From positions 1,240,001 to 1,304,000 of the forward strand of contig JAWQEG010000710.1 of the NCBI GenBank assembly GCA_033782935.1: a DNA stretch of 64,000 nt, in the 5' to 3' direction. Position numbers and translations under genes: made by a program. The notes under the pieces are model-generated. The model saw only the letters and a program-made list of their open reading frames with translations. It made no database searches and had not been told where the DNA came from. Below, one piece after another: positions 49,056 through 62,160 of this stretch. Origin of the DNA: Petrolisthes cinctipes (taxonomy: Eukaryota; Arthropoda; Malacostraca; Decapoda; Porcellanidae). How positions within the stretch are numbered: position 1 is the stretch's first letter; every line of letters starts with the position of its first letter.

Positions 49056-52000
49056 CGCAGCATAATGTTTGCCATACTCAGTCTACGCTGCTCCACATCT
49101 TTGATCGCCGGTCCCATACCAAGTTCCTGGTAGACACCGGTGCCGACGTAAGTGTCCTCCCTGCTACAGCCAGCCAGCGGTCGCTACCTCCTTCTCTGCA
49201 TCTTTATGCTGCTAATGGTACCAAGATACCTGTCTACTCGCGGCAAACAGTGCATCTGGATCTGAACCTTCGCCGCTCTTTTCAATGGACATTCTACGTA
49301 GGAGCAGTGTCACAAGCCATCCTTGGTGCTGATTTTCTCCGTCACTTCAACCTGATGGTAGACGTAAGAGGACAAAAATTGGTCGACCCACTCACAGATA
49401 TCTTTACAAATGCACAGCCAGCACCTGGTGACAGCACACACCTGTCTGCTATCAACCATGACCACAAGTTTGCTGACCTCCTCAAGTCATTCCCTATGCT
49501 GACACAACCCTACTCATCCAGCATACCTGCCAAGCATCACGTGACTCATCATATAGAGACTACCGGACCCCCAGTGCATGCCAAGGCCCGACGCTTAGCC
49601 CCTGAGCGTTATAAGAAAGCCAAAGCCGAGTTCGAATCTCTGATGAGTAAAGGCATTATACGGCCCAGCAGCAGCAACTGGTCGTCGGCTCTTCACATTG
49701 TTGCTAAGAAGACCGGAGACATACGACCTTGTGGTGACTACCGTGCCCTCAATTCACGCACCGTGGAAGATAGATATCCTGTGCCCAACATTCAAGAGTT
49801 CACTTCCCAACTCTCAGGTTCCACTATCTTCTCTCGGATCGACCTCGTCAAAGCATTTCATCAGATTCCAGTCCATCCCACTGACATCCCGAAGACGGCC
49901 ATTATCACACCTTTTGGCATGTTTGAATACGTCCGGATGCCCTTTGGATTTTGGAACGCGGCACAAACGTTTCAACGCTTCATAGATGAGGTCCTTCGAG
50001 GTCTACCCTACTGTTTTGCCTACATAGATGACCTTCTCATTGCTAGTCCTGATGAAGCCAGCCACAAACAACACCTCCGCCAAGTCCTCCAGAGACTGCA
50101 AGATTATGGCATCCAAATCAACACAGACAAGTCCGAACTCGGTGTGACATCCCTTGAGTTCCTAGGTCACACAGTCTCTCCAGCAGGCATTGCTCCACTT
50201 CCCTTAAAGTGCGAGTCCATCCAGCAGTTTCCCAGGCCATCTACCCAACGCCAGCTCAAGGAGTTCCTTGGGATGGTTAATTACTATAACCGCTTCATTC
50301 CACACTGCTCACTCCTGCTACGACCATTGTATGCCATGATTATACCTTGCAAGAGAGGTCAATCTATTACCCTCGTCTGGACTGAAGAAGTGGAAGCGGC
50401 CTTCCTCTCAACAAAACAGGCCCTCAGCGACGCTGCCACGCTCTCTTTCCCTGCACCAGACGCAGAAACTTCAATTGCTACAGACGCCTAAAACATTGGT
50501 GTAGGTGCCGTCCTACAACAGCGTGTCGGTACATACTGGAAGCCAATTGCCTTCTTTTCCAAGAAACTCACCTCGGCAGAGTCGAAGTATAGCGCCTATG
50601 ACAGGGAGCTACTTGCCATCTTCAAAGCTGTCAAGCGTTTTCGCTACTTCATCGAGGGACGCAGTTTCCACATCTACACTGACCACAAGCCACTCACTAC
50701 AGCATTCCTCAGAAATAAGGAATCTTACACCCCACGACAAATGCGCAACATGGACTACATTGCCCAGTTTACCACGGATATACGATACGTCAAAGGTGCC
50801 GACAATGCCCCAGCTGATGCCCTCTCTCGAAACATCAGTACTGTAAAATCTTCTCCCATCGACTATGCCACCATTGCTGCTGATCAAGTCGGTGACGCTG
50901 AGCTACAGCGACTGTTGGATAACCCTGCACTACAGATGAAGAAGATTACACTTCCAGACACCCAGGTCACACTGTACGCTGACACCTCCACCGACACTCT
51001 CCGTCCATACATACCAGAGAAACATCGACACCAGCTCTTCAAGAAGTTACATGACCTCTCACACCCTGGAATCCGTGCCTCGCACCAGATGATGTCTTCC
51101 CGCTTCATATGGGAGGGCATAAATAAAGACGTCAGACACTGGGCACGCACATGTATACGCTGTCAAGCTTCCAAGGTCACACGCCATACACACTCTCCTG
51201 CAGCCACCTTTACGCCAGTCACCGAGAGATTTGACCATGTCCACATAGACCTCGTTGGCCCACTTCCGTACTCCAATGGCTATCGATATTTACTCACCTG
51301 TGTGGACCGCTTCACACACTGGCCTGAGGCAGTACCTCTCACCGACATCACCACGGATACTGTTGTACGTGCCTTCATCGCTACATGGGTGTCCAGGTTT
51401 AATGTGCCTCTAAGCCTTACTTCTGACCGAGGTGGTCAGTTTGAGTCAGGCGTGTGGAATAAGGTCATGAAACTCCTTGGCATCCGCCGATACAGGACCG
51501 CCAGCTATCACCCACAGGCCAACGGAAAGGTCGAACGATTCCACCGCCAGCTGAAATCTTCCCTGGCAGCTTCAGCCCAGAGAGAAGATTGGTCAATAGC
51601 ACTACCTCTTGTCCTCCTTGGCATCAGAACTTCACTCAAAACGGATCTGCACAACTCCTCTGCTGAGCTCGTATATGGCTCTACGCTCAGGCTCCCAGGT
51701 GAGCTTCTCTCTGCCACACCAGACCCCGAGCCTTGCAGCGTTCAGGACTTTGCAACACACCTGAAAAATACCATGAAGTGCCTCCAGCCAGTGCAGCCTC
51801 GTACGTCCAACTCGAAGACCTTCGTTCACCAGGACCAGGAAGCCTGCACACACGTCTTTGTTAGAGTCGATGCAGTCAAAAGGCCCCTTCAGCAGCCATA
51901 TCAGGGCCCCTTCCAAGTAGTTCGCAGGACGAGGAAGAACTTCACCATCGACAAACATGGTTCTCAAGAAGTTGTGGCCGTAGACCGGGTCAAGCCTGCT

Positions 52001-52117
52001 TATATCCTGAATCCGGACCAGATGCTGCAAGCAGTGCAAGTGACTGTTCCTCCAACACATGCTGGAAACAACAAACTACGACACACAAGAGTATCGTTCC
52101 TCCTTCCTCGAAACTAG
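49010..52117 (+). pseudogene. pol of the CsRn1-like element, one stop codon
   Basis: Open in one frame from 49010 (after TGA 49007-49009) to TAG 52115-52117, broken only by TAA at 50489-50491. It overlaps the end of gag in the -1 frame, so expression would need a frameshift; I see no canonical slippery heptamer. Domains in order: protease with DTGAD (Asp codon 49133); reverse transcriptase with YIDD at 50021-50032; RNase H, where the stop directly follows TDA, so a Ser-type codon was probably lost; integrase zinc finger (HX3H and CX2C, to about 51165); catalytic D (51248), D (51425) and E (51533), spacing DD35E; GPF module near 51905. Part one is 493 codons and part two 541. Translation would end within RNase H, losing integrase. 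Confidence 0.93.
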
Positions 52118-52128
52118 GGGGGGAGTAT
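52115..52128 (+). other. Polypurine tract of the CsRn1-like element
   Basis: TAGGGGGGGAGTAT directly precedes the 3' LTR. The AGGGGGGGAG core is an all-purine run in the place of the plus-strand primer. The pol stop codon TAG overlaps its start. Confidence 0.75.
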
Positions 52129-52639
52129 TGTAGTGTACCATAAAATAGGTTGATTTTCTTTGATTGAGTGTGTAACCATTCTCTAATTATCTACCAGCCC
52201 TGTATTGTGATTCATTTACCATTACATTCCTTCATGCAGATAGCCTATGCAATTTCTTTTAGCATATTCTCTTTGCCATTTTGTGTAATATCATTGTCTG
52301 CATACTCTTGCAAAATTTCATGTATACAACATATGTATTATACATTTAATACCGTAACCAAATACTCTTAGCTTTGTTAACATCAAGTACGCAGAGAATT
52401 GTATATACTGTTAACTATTTTTTGACATTAAATCATAAGGAACTATTCACAGCATCTCTCTCTCCCTTGAGCACTTCTTAAAGAGAGTTATAGACACTAA
52501 CACTTCTTAAAGAGAGTTATAGACACTAGCTCCTGAGGCTGAGAAGTGTAGTGGAGAAACCCTGACAGTGGCCCTTACACAGGAGCCTTCTTTAGGTAGC
52601 AGCACAACTTATAGTTGGTTGCTACACCACCCACCAACA
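52129..52639 (+). repeat. 3' LTR of the CsRn1-like element
   Basis: 511 bp, differing from 47395-47905 at nine single positions spread along the length, with no indels. Seven are transition or transversion differences outside the 29-bp duplication; one lies within it (TATATAC versus TATAGAC) and one near the end (GGTGGC versus GGTTGC). It ends CCACCAACA at 52639 and passes directly into satellite. Confidence 0.94.
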
Positions 52640-52643
52640 GGTG
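52640..52643 (+). repeat. Right target-site duplication GGTG
   Basis: Matches 47391-47394. Joining the flanks at this point restores GGAGTGGTGGGTGTGTGGGT, identical to the unoccupied paralogous site at about 62415-62434. Confidence 0.75.
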
Positions 52644-54616
52644 TGTGGGTGTCATTACAGTGCTTGGACTGTAAATATCAACAGTCATTCTTGGGGTGAT
52701 GGTTGTGTGGGTGTTATTACAGTGCTTTAACTGTAAATATCAACAGTCATTCAGAGGGTGGTGGGTGTCATTAGAGTGCTTGGACTGTAAATATTAAAAG
52801 TCATTCATGGGGTGGTGGGTGTTTGGATGTCATTACAGTGCTTGGACTGAAAATATCAACAGTCATTTATGGGGTGGTGGGTGTGTGGGTGTCATTACAG
52901 TGTTTGGACTTTAAATATCAACCATCATTTATGGGGTTGTGGGTGTGTGGGTGTCATGACAGTGCTTGGACTATAAATATCAACAGTCATTCATAGGGTG
53001 GTGGGTGTGTGAGCGTCATTACAGAGTTTGTACTGTAAATATCAACAGTCATTCATGGGGTGGTGGGTGTGTGGATGTCATTATAATGCTTGGACTGAAA
53101 ATATCAACAGTCAATCATGGGGTGGTGGGTGTCATTACAGTGCTTGGACTGTGAATATCAACAGTCATTCATGGGGTGGTTGGTGTGTGGGTGTTATTAC
53201 AGTGCCTTGACTGTAAAAAGCAATAGTCATTCAGAGGGTGTTGGGTGTCATTAGAGTGCATGGACTGTAAATATTAACAGTCATTCATGGGGTGGTGGAT
53301 GTGTGAATGTCATTACAGTGCTTGGACTGAAAATATCAACAGTCATTTATGGGGTGGTGTGTGTGTGGGTGTCATTACATTGCTTGGCCTGTAAATATCA
53401 AAAGTCATTCATGGAGTGGTGGGTGTGTGAGTGTCATTACAGAGCTTGGACTGTAAATATCAACAGTCATTCGTAGGGTGGTGGGTGTGTGGATGTCATT
53501 ACAGTGCTTGGACTGTAAATATTAACAGTCAATCATGGGGTGGTGGGTGTGTGGGTGTCATTACAGTGCTTGGACGGTAAATATTAACAGTCATTTATGG
53601 GGTGGTGCGTGTGTGGGTGTCATTACAGTGTTTTGATTGTAAATATCAACAGTCATTTATAGGGTGGTGGATGTCATTACATTGCTTGGACTGTAAATAT
53701 CAACAGTCATTTATGGAATGGTTGTTGTGTGGGTGTCATTACAGTGCTTGGACTGTAAATATCAACCATGATTCATGGGGTGGTGGGTGTGGGGGTGCCA
53801 TTACAGTGCTTGGACTGTAAATATCAACAGTCAATCATGGGGTGGTGGGTGTGTGGGTGTCATTACAGTGCTTGAACTATAAATATCAACAGTCATTCAT
53901 GGGGTGGTGGGTGTGTGGGTGTCATTACAGTGTTTTGATTGTAAATATCAACAATCATTCATAGGGTGGTGGGTATCATTAGAGTGCTTGGACTGTAAAT
54001 ATCAACAGTCATTTATTTGGATGTGGGTGTGTGGGTGTCATTAGAGTGCTTGAACTGTAAATATCAACAGTCATTTATAGAGTGGTGGGTGTTTGGGTGT
54101 CATTACATTGCTTGGACTGTAAATATCAACAGTCAATCATGAGGTAGTGGGTGTGTGGGTGTCATTAGAGTGCTTAAACTGTAAATATCAACAGTCATTC
54201 ATAGGCTGGTAGGTGTCATTAGAGTGCTTGGACTTTATATATCAACAGTCATAAAAAGGTGGTGAGTGTATGGTTGTCATTATAGTGCATGGACTGTAAA
54301 TATCAACCATAATTCATGGGGTGGTGGGTGTGAGGGTGTAATTACAGTGTTCAGACTGTAAATATCAACAGTCATTCATGGAATGGTGGGTGTGTGGGTG
54401 TCATTATAGTGATTGGACTGTAAATACCAACAGTCATTCTTAGGGTGGATGGTGTGTGGGTGTCAATACAGTGCTTGGACTGTTAATATCAAGTCATTAA
54501 TGGGGTGGTGGGTGTGTGTGTGTCATTATTGCTTGGACTGTAAATATCAACAGTCATTCATGGGGTGGTGGGTGGTATTACAGTGCTTGGACTGTAAATA
54601 TCAACAGTCATTCATG

Positions 54617-56596
54617 AGGTGATGGGTGTGTGGGTGTCATTACAGTGCTTGAACTGTAAATATCAACAGTCATTTATAGGATGGTGGGTGTTTGGGTGTC
54701 ATTACATTGCTTGGACTGTAAATATCAACAGTCAATCATGGGGTGGTGGGTGTCGTAACAGTGCTTGGATTGTAAATATCAACAGTCATTCATAGGGTGG
54801 TGGGTGTGTGGGTGTTATTACAGTGCTTTGAGTGTAAATATCAACAGTCATTCAGAGGGTGGTGGGTGTTATTTGAGTGCTTGGACTGTAAATATCAACA
54901 GTTATTCATGGGGTGGTTGGTGTGTGGGTATCATGAAAGTGCTTGGACAGTAAATATCAATAGTCATTCATGGGGTAATGAGTGTGTGGGTGTCATTGCA
55001 GTTCTTGGACTGTAAATATCAACCATCATTCATTGGGTGGTGTGTGTGTGGGTGTCGTTACAGTGCTTAAACTGTGAATATCAACAGTCATTCATGGGGT
55101 GGTGAGTGAGTGGGTATTATTACAGTGCTTTGAATGTAAATATCAACAGTCATTCAGAGGGTGGTGGATGTCATAAGAGTGCTTGGACTATAAATATCAA
55201 CAGTTATTCATGGGATGGTGGGTGTGTCGGTATCATGAAAGTGCTTGGACTGTAAATATCAACATTCATTTATGGGGTGGTGAGTGTGTGGGTGTCATTG
55301 CAGTTCTTGGACTGTAAATATCAACAACCATTCATTGTGTGGTGTGTGTCTGGGTGTCATTACAGTGCTTGGACTGTGAATATCAACAGTCATTCATGGG
55401 GTGGTGAGTGTGTGGGTATTATTACAGTGCTTTGACTGTAAATATCAAAAGTCATTCAGAGGGTGGTGGGTGTCATTAGAGTGCTTGGACTGTAAATATT
55501 AAAAGACATTCATGCGGTGGTGGGTGTGTGGATGTCATTACAGTGCGTGGACTGAAAATATCAAGAGTCATTTATGGGGTGGTGGTTGTGTGGGTGTCAT
55601 TACAAAGCCTGGACTTTAAATATCAACCATCATTTAGGGGTGGTGGGTGAGTGGGTGTCATTACAGTGCTTGGACTGTAAATATCAACAGTCATTCATAG
55701 GGTGGTCAGTGTGTGGATGTCATTATAGTGCTTGGACTGTAAATATCAACAGTCAATCATAGGGTGTGGGTGTGTGAGTGTCATTACAGTGGTTTGATTG
55801 TAATTATCAACAGTCATTCATAGGGTGGTGGGTGTCATTACAGTGCTTGGACTGTAAATATCAACAGTCATTCATGGGGTGGTGGGTGTGTGGATGTCAT
55901 TACAGTGCTTGGACTGAAATCATCAACAGTCATTTATGGGGTGGTGGGTGTGTGGGTGTCATTACAGTGCTTGGACTATAAATATCAACCATCATTTAAG
56001 GGGTGTTGTGTGAGTGGGTGTCATTACAGTGCTTGGACTGTAAATATCAACAGTCATTCATAGGGTGAACAGTGTGTGGATGTCATTATAGTGCTTGGAC
56101 TGTAAATATCAACAGTCAATCATAGGGTGGTGGGTGTGTGGGTTGTCATTACAGTGGTTTGATTGTAATTTTAACAGTCATTCATAGGGTGGTGGGTGTC
56201 ATTACAGTGCTTGGACTGTAAATATCAACAGTCATTCATTGGGTGGTGGTTGTGTGGGTGTCATTACAGTGCTTGGACTGTAAATATCAACCATAATTCA
56301 TGGGGTGGTAGGTGCGGGGGTTTCATTACAGTGCTTGGACTGTAAATATCAACAGTCAATCATGGGGTGGTGGGTGTGTTGGTGTCATTACAGTGCTTGG
56401 ACGGTAAATATTAACAGTCATTCATAGGGTGGTGGGTATCATTAGAGTGCTTGGACTGTAAATATCAACAGTCAATCATGGGGTGGTGGGTGTGTTGGTG
56501 TCATTACAGTGCTTGGACGGTAAATATTAACAGTCATTCATAGGGTGGTGGGTATCATTAGAGTGCTTGGACTGTAAATATCAGCAGTCATTCATG
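54617..56596 (+). repeat. Higher-order repeat of 1.98 kb, copy 1
   Basis: 1980 bp, defined from the landmark AGGTGATGGGTGTGTGGGTG that follows TTCATG; it recurs at 56597, 58578 and 60497. It contains about 32 units. One unit near 55755 is slightly shorter (ATAGGGTGTGGGTG) than its partners in copies 2 and 3, which accounts for small length differences. Confidence 0.9.
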
Positions 56597-58577
56597 AGGT
56601 GATGGGTGTGTGGGTGTCATTACAGTGCTTGAACTGTAAATATCAACAGTCATTTATAGGATGGTGGGTGTTTGGGTGTCATTACATTGCTTGGACTGTA
56701 AATATCAACAGTCAATCATGGGGTGGTGGGTGTCGTAACAGTGCTTGGATTGTAAATATCAACAGTCATTCATAGGGTGGTGGGTGTGTGGGTGTTATTA
56801 CAGTGCTTTGAGTGTAAATATCAACAGTCATTCAGAGGGTGGTGGGTGTTATTAGAGTGCTTGGACTGTAAATATCAACAGTTATTCATGGGGTGGTTGG
56901 TGTGTGGGTATCATGAAAGTGCTTGGACAGTAAATATCAATAGTCATTCATGTGGTGGTGAGTGTGTGGGTGTCATTGCAGTTCTTGGACTCTAAATATC
57001 AACCATCATTCATTGGGTGGTGTGTGTGTGGGTGTCGTTACAGTGCTTAAACTGTGAATATCAACAGTCATTCATGGGGTGGTGAGTGAGTGGGTATTAT
57101 TACAGTGCTTTGAATGTAAATATCAACAGTCATTCAGAGGGTGGTGGATGTCATAAGAGTGCTTGGACTATAAATATCAACAGTTATTCATGGGATGGTG
57201 GGTGTGTCGGTATCATGAAAGTGCTTGGACTGTAAATATCAACATTCATTTATGGGGTGGTGAGTGTGTGGGTGTCATTGCAGTTCTTGGACTGTAAATA
57301 TCAACCACCATTCATTGTGTGGTGTGTGTCTGGGTGTCATTACAGTGCTTGGACTGTGAATATCAACAGTCATTCATGGGGTGGTGAGTGTGCGGGTATT
57401 ATTACAGTGCTTTGACTGTAAATATCAACAGTCATTCAGAGGGTGGTGGGTGTCATTAGAGTGCTTGGACTGTAAATATTAAAAGTCATTCATGCGGTGG
57501 TGGGTGTGTGGATGTCATTACAGTGCGTGGACTGAAAATATCAAGAGTCATTTATAGGGTGGTGGTTGCGTGGGTGTCATTACAAAGCCTGGACTTTAAA
57601 TATCAACCATCATTTAGGGGTGGTGGGTGAGTGGGTGTCATTACAGTGCTTGGACTGTAAATATCAACAGTCATTCATAGGGTGGTCAGTGTGTGGATGT
57701 CATTATAGTGCTTGGACTGTAAATATCAACAGTCAATCATAGGGTGGTGGGTGTGTGAGTGTCATTACAGTGGTTTGATTGTAATTATCAACAGTCATTC
57801 ATAGGGTGGTGGGTGTCATTACAGTGCTTGGACTGTAAATATCAACAGTCATTCATGGGGTGGTGGGTGTGTGGATGTCATTACAGTGCTTGGACTGAAA
57901 TCATCAACAGTCATTTATGGGGTGGTGGGTGTGTGGGTGTCATTACAGTGCTTGGACTATAAATATCAACCATCATTTAAGGGGTGGTGGGTGAGTGGGT
58001 GTCATTACAGTGCTTGGACTGTAAATATCAACAGTCATTCATAGGGTGAACAGTGTGTGAATGTCATTATAGTGCTTGGACTGTAAATATCAACAGTCAA
58101 TCATAGGGTGGTGGGTGTGTGGGTTGTCATTACAGTGGTTTGATTGTAATTTTAACAGTCATTCATAGGGTGGTGGGTGTCATTACAGTGCTTGGACTGT
58201 AAATATCAACAGTCATTCATTGGGTGGTGGTTGTGTGGGTGTCATTACAGTGCTTGGACTGTAAATATCAACCATAATTCATGGGGTGGTAGGTGCGGGG
58301 GTTTCATTACAGTGCTTGGACTGTAAATATCAACAGTCAATCATGGGGTGGTGGGTGTGTTGGTGTCATTACAGTGCTTGGACGGTAAATATTAACAGTC
58401 ATTCATAGGGTGGTGTGTATCATTAGAGTGCTTGGACTGTAAATATCAACAGTCAATCATGGGGTGGTGGGTGTGTTGGTGTCATTACAGTGCTTGGACG
58501 GTAAATATTAACAGTCATTCATAGGGTGGTGGGTATCATTAGAGTGCTTGGACTGTAAATATCAGCAGTCATTCATG
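56597..58577 (+). repeat. Higher-order repeat of 1.98 kb, copy 2
   Basis: 1981 bp. Nearly identical to copy 1 across the stretches compared. Seen differences include GGGTAATGAG versus TGTGGTGGTGAG near 56950 and GTGTGTGGGT versus GTGTGCGGGT near 57390. The latter is shared with copy 3, so copies 2 and 3 look closer to each other than to copy 1. Confidence 0.9.
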
Positions 58578-60496
58578 AGGTGATGGGTGTGTGGGTGTCA
58601 TTACAGTGCTTGAACTGTAAATATCAACAGTCATTTATAGGATGGTGGGTGTTTGGGTGTCATTACATTGCTTGGACTGTAAATATCAACAGTCAATCAT
58701 GGGGTGGTGGGTGTCGTAACAGTGCTTGGATTGTAAATATCAACAGTCATTCATAGGGTGGTGGGTGTGTGGGTGTTATTACAGTGCTTTGAGTGTAAAT
58801 ATCAACAGTCATTCAGAGGGTGGTGGGTGTTATTAGAGTGCTTGGACTGTAAATATCAACAGTTATTCATGGGGTGGTTGGTGTGTGGGTATCATGAAAG
58901 TGCTTGGACAGTAAATATCAATAGTCATTCATGTGGTGGTGAGTGTGTGGGTGTCATTGCAGTTCTTGGACTGTAAATATCAACCATCATTCATTGGGTG
59001 GTGTATGTGTGGGTGTCGTTACAGTGCTTAAACTGTGAATATCAACAGTCATTCATGGGGTGGTGAGTGAGTGGGTATTATTACAGTGCTTTGAATGTAA
59101 ATATCAACAGTCATTCAGAGGGTGGTGGATGTCATAAGAGTGCTTGGACTATAAATATCAACATTTATTCATGGGATGGTGGGTGTGTCGGTATCATGAA
59201 AGTGCTTGGACTGTAAATATCAACATTCATTTATGGGGTGGTGAGTGTGTGGGTGTCATTGCAGTTCTTGGACTGTAAATATCAACCACCATTCATTGTG
59301 TGGTGTGTGTCTGGGTGTCATTACAGTGCTTGGACTGTGAATATCAACAGTCATTCATGGGGTGGTGAGTGTGCGGGTATTATTACAGTGCTTTGACTGT
59401 AAATATCAACAGTCATTCAGAGGGTGGTGGGTGTCATTAGAGTGCTTGGACTGTAAATATTAAAAGTCATTCATGCGGTGGTGGGTGTGTGGATGTCATT
59501 ACAGTGCGTGGACTGAAAATATCAAGAGTCATTTATGGGGTGGTGGTTGTGTGGGTGTCATTACAAAGCCTGGACTTTAAATATCAACCATCATTTAGGG
59601 GTGGTGGGTGAGTGGGTGTCATTACAGTGCTTGGACTGTAAATATCAACAGTCATTCATAGGGTGGTCAGTGTGTGGATGTCATTATAGTGCTTGGACTG
59701 TAAATATCAACAGTCAATCATAGGGTGGTGGGTGTGTGAGTGTCATTACAGTGGTTTGATTGTAATTATCAACAGTCATTCATAGGGTGGTGGGTGTCAT
59801 TACAGTGCTTGGACTGTAAATATCAACAGTCATTTATGGGGTGGTGGGTGTGTGGGCGTCATTACAGTGCTTGGACTATAAATATCAACCATCATTTAAG
59901 GGGTGGTGGGTGAGTGGGTGTCATTACAGTGCTTGGACTGTAAATATCAACAGTCATTCATAGGGTGAACAGTGTGTGAATGTCATTATAGTGCTTGGAC
60001 TGTAAATATCAACAGTCAATCATAGGGTGGTGGGTGTGTGGGTTGTCATTACAGTGGTTTGATTGTAATTTTAACAGTCATTCATAGGGTGGTGGGTGTC
60101 ATTACAGTGCTTGGACTGTAAATATCAACAGTCATTCATTGGGTGGTGGTTGTGTGGGTGTCATTACAGTGCTTGGACTGTAAATATCAACCATAATTCA
60201 TGGGGTGGTAGGTGCGGGGGTTTCATTACAGTGCTTGGACTGTAAATATCAACAGTCAATCATGGGGTGGTGGGTGTGTTGGTGTCATTACAGTGCTTGG
60301 ACGGTAAATATTAACAGTCATTCATAGGGTGGTGGGTATCATTAGAGTGCTTGGACTGTAAATATCAACAGTCAATCATGGGGTGGTGGGTGTGTTGGTG
60401 TCATTACAGTGCTTGGACGGTAAATATTAACAGTCATTCATAGGGTGGTGGGTATCATTAGAGTGCTTGGACTGTAAATATCAGCAGTCATTCATG
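58578..60496 (+). repeat. Higher-order repeat of 1.98 kb, copy 3, one unit short
   Basis: 1919 bp, exactly 62 bp less than copy 2. The missing unit is the one with GGACTGAAATCATCAACAG, present at about 55910, 57890 and 61490 but absent near 59830. This is a clean one-unit deletion. Confidence 0.9.
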
Positions 60497-62160
60497 AGGT
60501 GATGGGTGTGTGGGTGTCATTACAGTGCTTGAACTGTAAATATCAACAGTCATTTATAGGATGGTGGGTGTTTGGGTGTCATTACATTGCTTGGACTGTA
60601 AATATCAACAGTCAATCATGGGGTGGTGGGTGTCGTAACAGTGCTTGGATTGTAAATATCAACAGTCATTCATAGGGTGGTGGGTGTGTGGGTGTTATTA
60701 CAGTGCTTTGAGTGTAAATATCAACAGTCATTCAGAGGGTGGTGGGTGTTATTAGAGTGCTTGGACTGTAAATATCAACAGATATTCATGGGGTGGTTGG
60801 TGTGTGGGTATCATGAAAGTGCTTGGACAGTAAATATCAATAGTCATTCATGTGGTGGTGAGTGTGTGGGTGTCATTGCAGTTCTTGGACTCTAAATATC
60901 AACCATCATTCATTGGGTGGTGTGTGTGTGGGTGTCGTTACAGTGCTTGGACTGTGAATATCAACAGTCATTCATGGGGTGGTGAGTGTGTGGGTATTAT
61001 AACAGTGCTTTGACTGTAAATATCAACAGTCATTCAGAGGGTGGTGGGTGTCATTAGAGTGCTTGGACTGTAAATATTAAAAGTCATTCATGCGGTGGTG
61101 GGTGTGTGGATGTCATTACAGTGCGTGGACTGAAAATATCAAGAGTCATTTATGGGGTGGTGGTTGTGTGGGTGTCATTACAAAGCCTGGACTTTAAATA
61201 TCAACCATCATTTAGGGGTGGTGGGTGAGTGGGTGTCATTACAGTGCTTGGACTGTAAATATCAACAGTCATTCATAGGGTGGTCAGTGTGTGGATGTCA
61301 TTATAGTGCTTGGACTGTAAATATCAACAGTCAATCATAGGGTGGTGGGTGTGTGAGTGTCATTACAGTGGTTTGATTGTAATTATCAACAGTCATTCAT
61401 AGGGTGGTGGGTGTCATTACAGTGCTTGGACTGTAAATATCAACAGTCATTCATGGGGTGGTGGGTGTGTGGATGTCATTACAGTGCTTGGACTGAAATC
61501 ATCAACAGTCATTTATGGGGTGGTGGGTGTGTGGGTGTCATTACAGTGCTTGGACTATAAATATCAACCATCATTTAAGGGGTGGTGGGTGAGTGGGTGT
61601 CATTACAGTGCTTGGACTGTAAATGTCAACAGTCATTCATAGGGTGAACAGTGTGTGGATGTCATTATAGTGCTTGGACTGTGAATATCAACAGTCAATC
61701 ATAGGGTGGTGGGTGTGTGGGTTGTCATTACAGTGGTTTGATTGTAATTTTAACAGTCATTCATAGGGTGGTGGGTGTCATTACAGTGCTTGGACTGTAA
61801 ATATCAACAGTCATTCATTGGGTGGTGGTTGTGTGGGTGTCATTACAGTGCTTGGACTGTAAATATCAACCATAATTCATGGGGTGGTAGGTGTGGGGGT
61901 GTCATTACAGTGCTTGGACTGTAAATATCAACAGTCAATCATGGGGTGGTGGGTGTGTTGGTGTCATTACAGTGCTTGGACGGTAAATATTAACAGTCAT
62001 TCATAGGGTGGTGGGTATCATTAGAGTGCTTGGACTGTAAATATCAACAGTCAATAATGGGGTGGTGGGTGTGTTGGTGTCATTACTGTGCTTGGACGGT
62101 AAATATTAACAGTCATTCATAGGGTGGTGGGTATCATTAGAGTGCTTGGACTGTAAATAT
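60497..62160 (+). repeat. Higher-order repeat of 1.98 kb, copy 4, internally deleted
   Basis: About 1664 bp. Compared with copy 3 it lacks about 302 bp (five units) around 60940, joining the unit with GTCGTTACAGTGCTT straight to the unit with CTTGGACTGTGAATATC. It keeps the unit that copy 3 lost. It ends near 62160, where the sequence departs to CATTCATGGGTTTGTGGG. Confidence 0.85.

Larger units (their letters stand above)
47395..52639 (+). mobile_element. CsRn1-like Ty3/Gypsy LTR retrotransposon, defective
   Basis: 5245-bp element with 511-bp LTRs, conventional TG...CA ends and a 4-bp target duplication. The domain order is the normal Ty3/Gypsy one: protease, reverse transcriptase, RNase H, integrase. 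Two traits point to the CsRn1 clade: a gag motif of the type CX2HX9CX3C instead of CCHC, and a primer-binding site starting TGGTGACCCC, as expected for tRNA-Trp. It is defective: gag is reduced to 51 codons plus a second short part after a stop, and pol has one stop in RNase H. LTR divergence is 9 differences in 511 (about 1.8 percent), so it is older than the element at 14947-21245. It lies in the same orientation as that element and the satellite. Confidence 0.92.
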
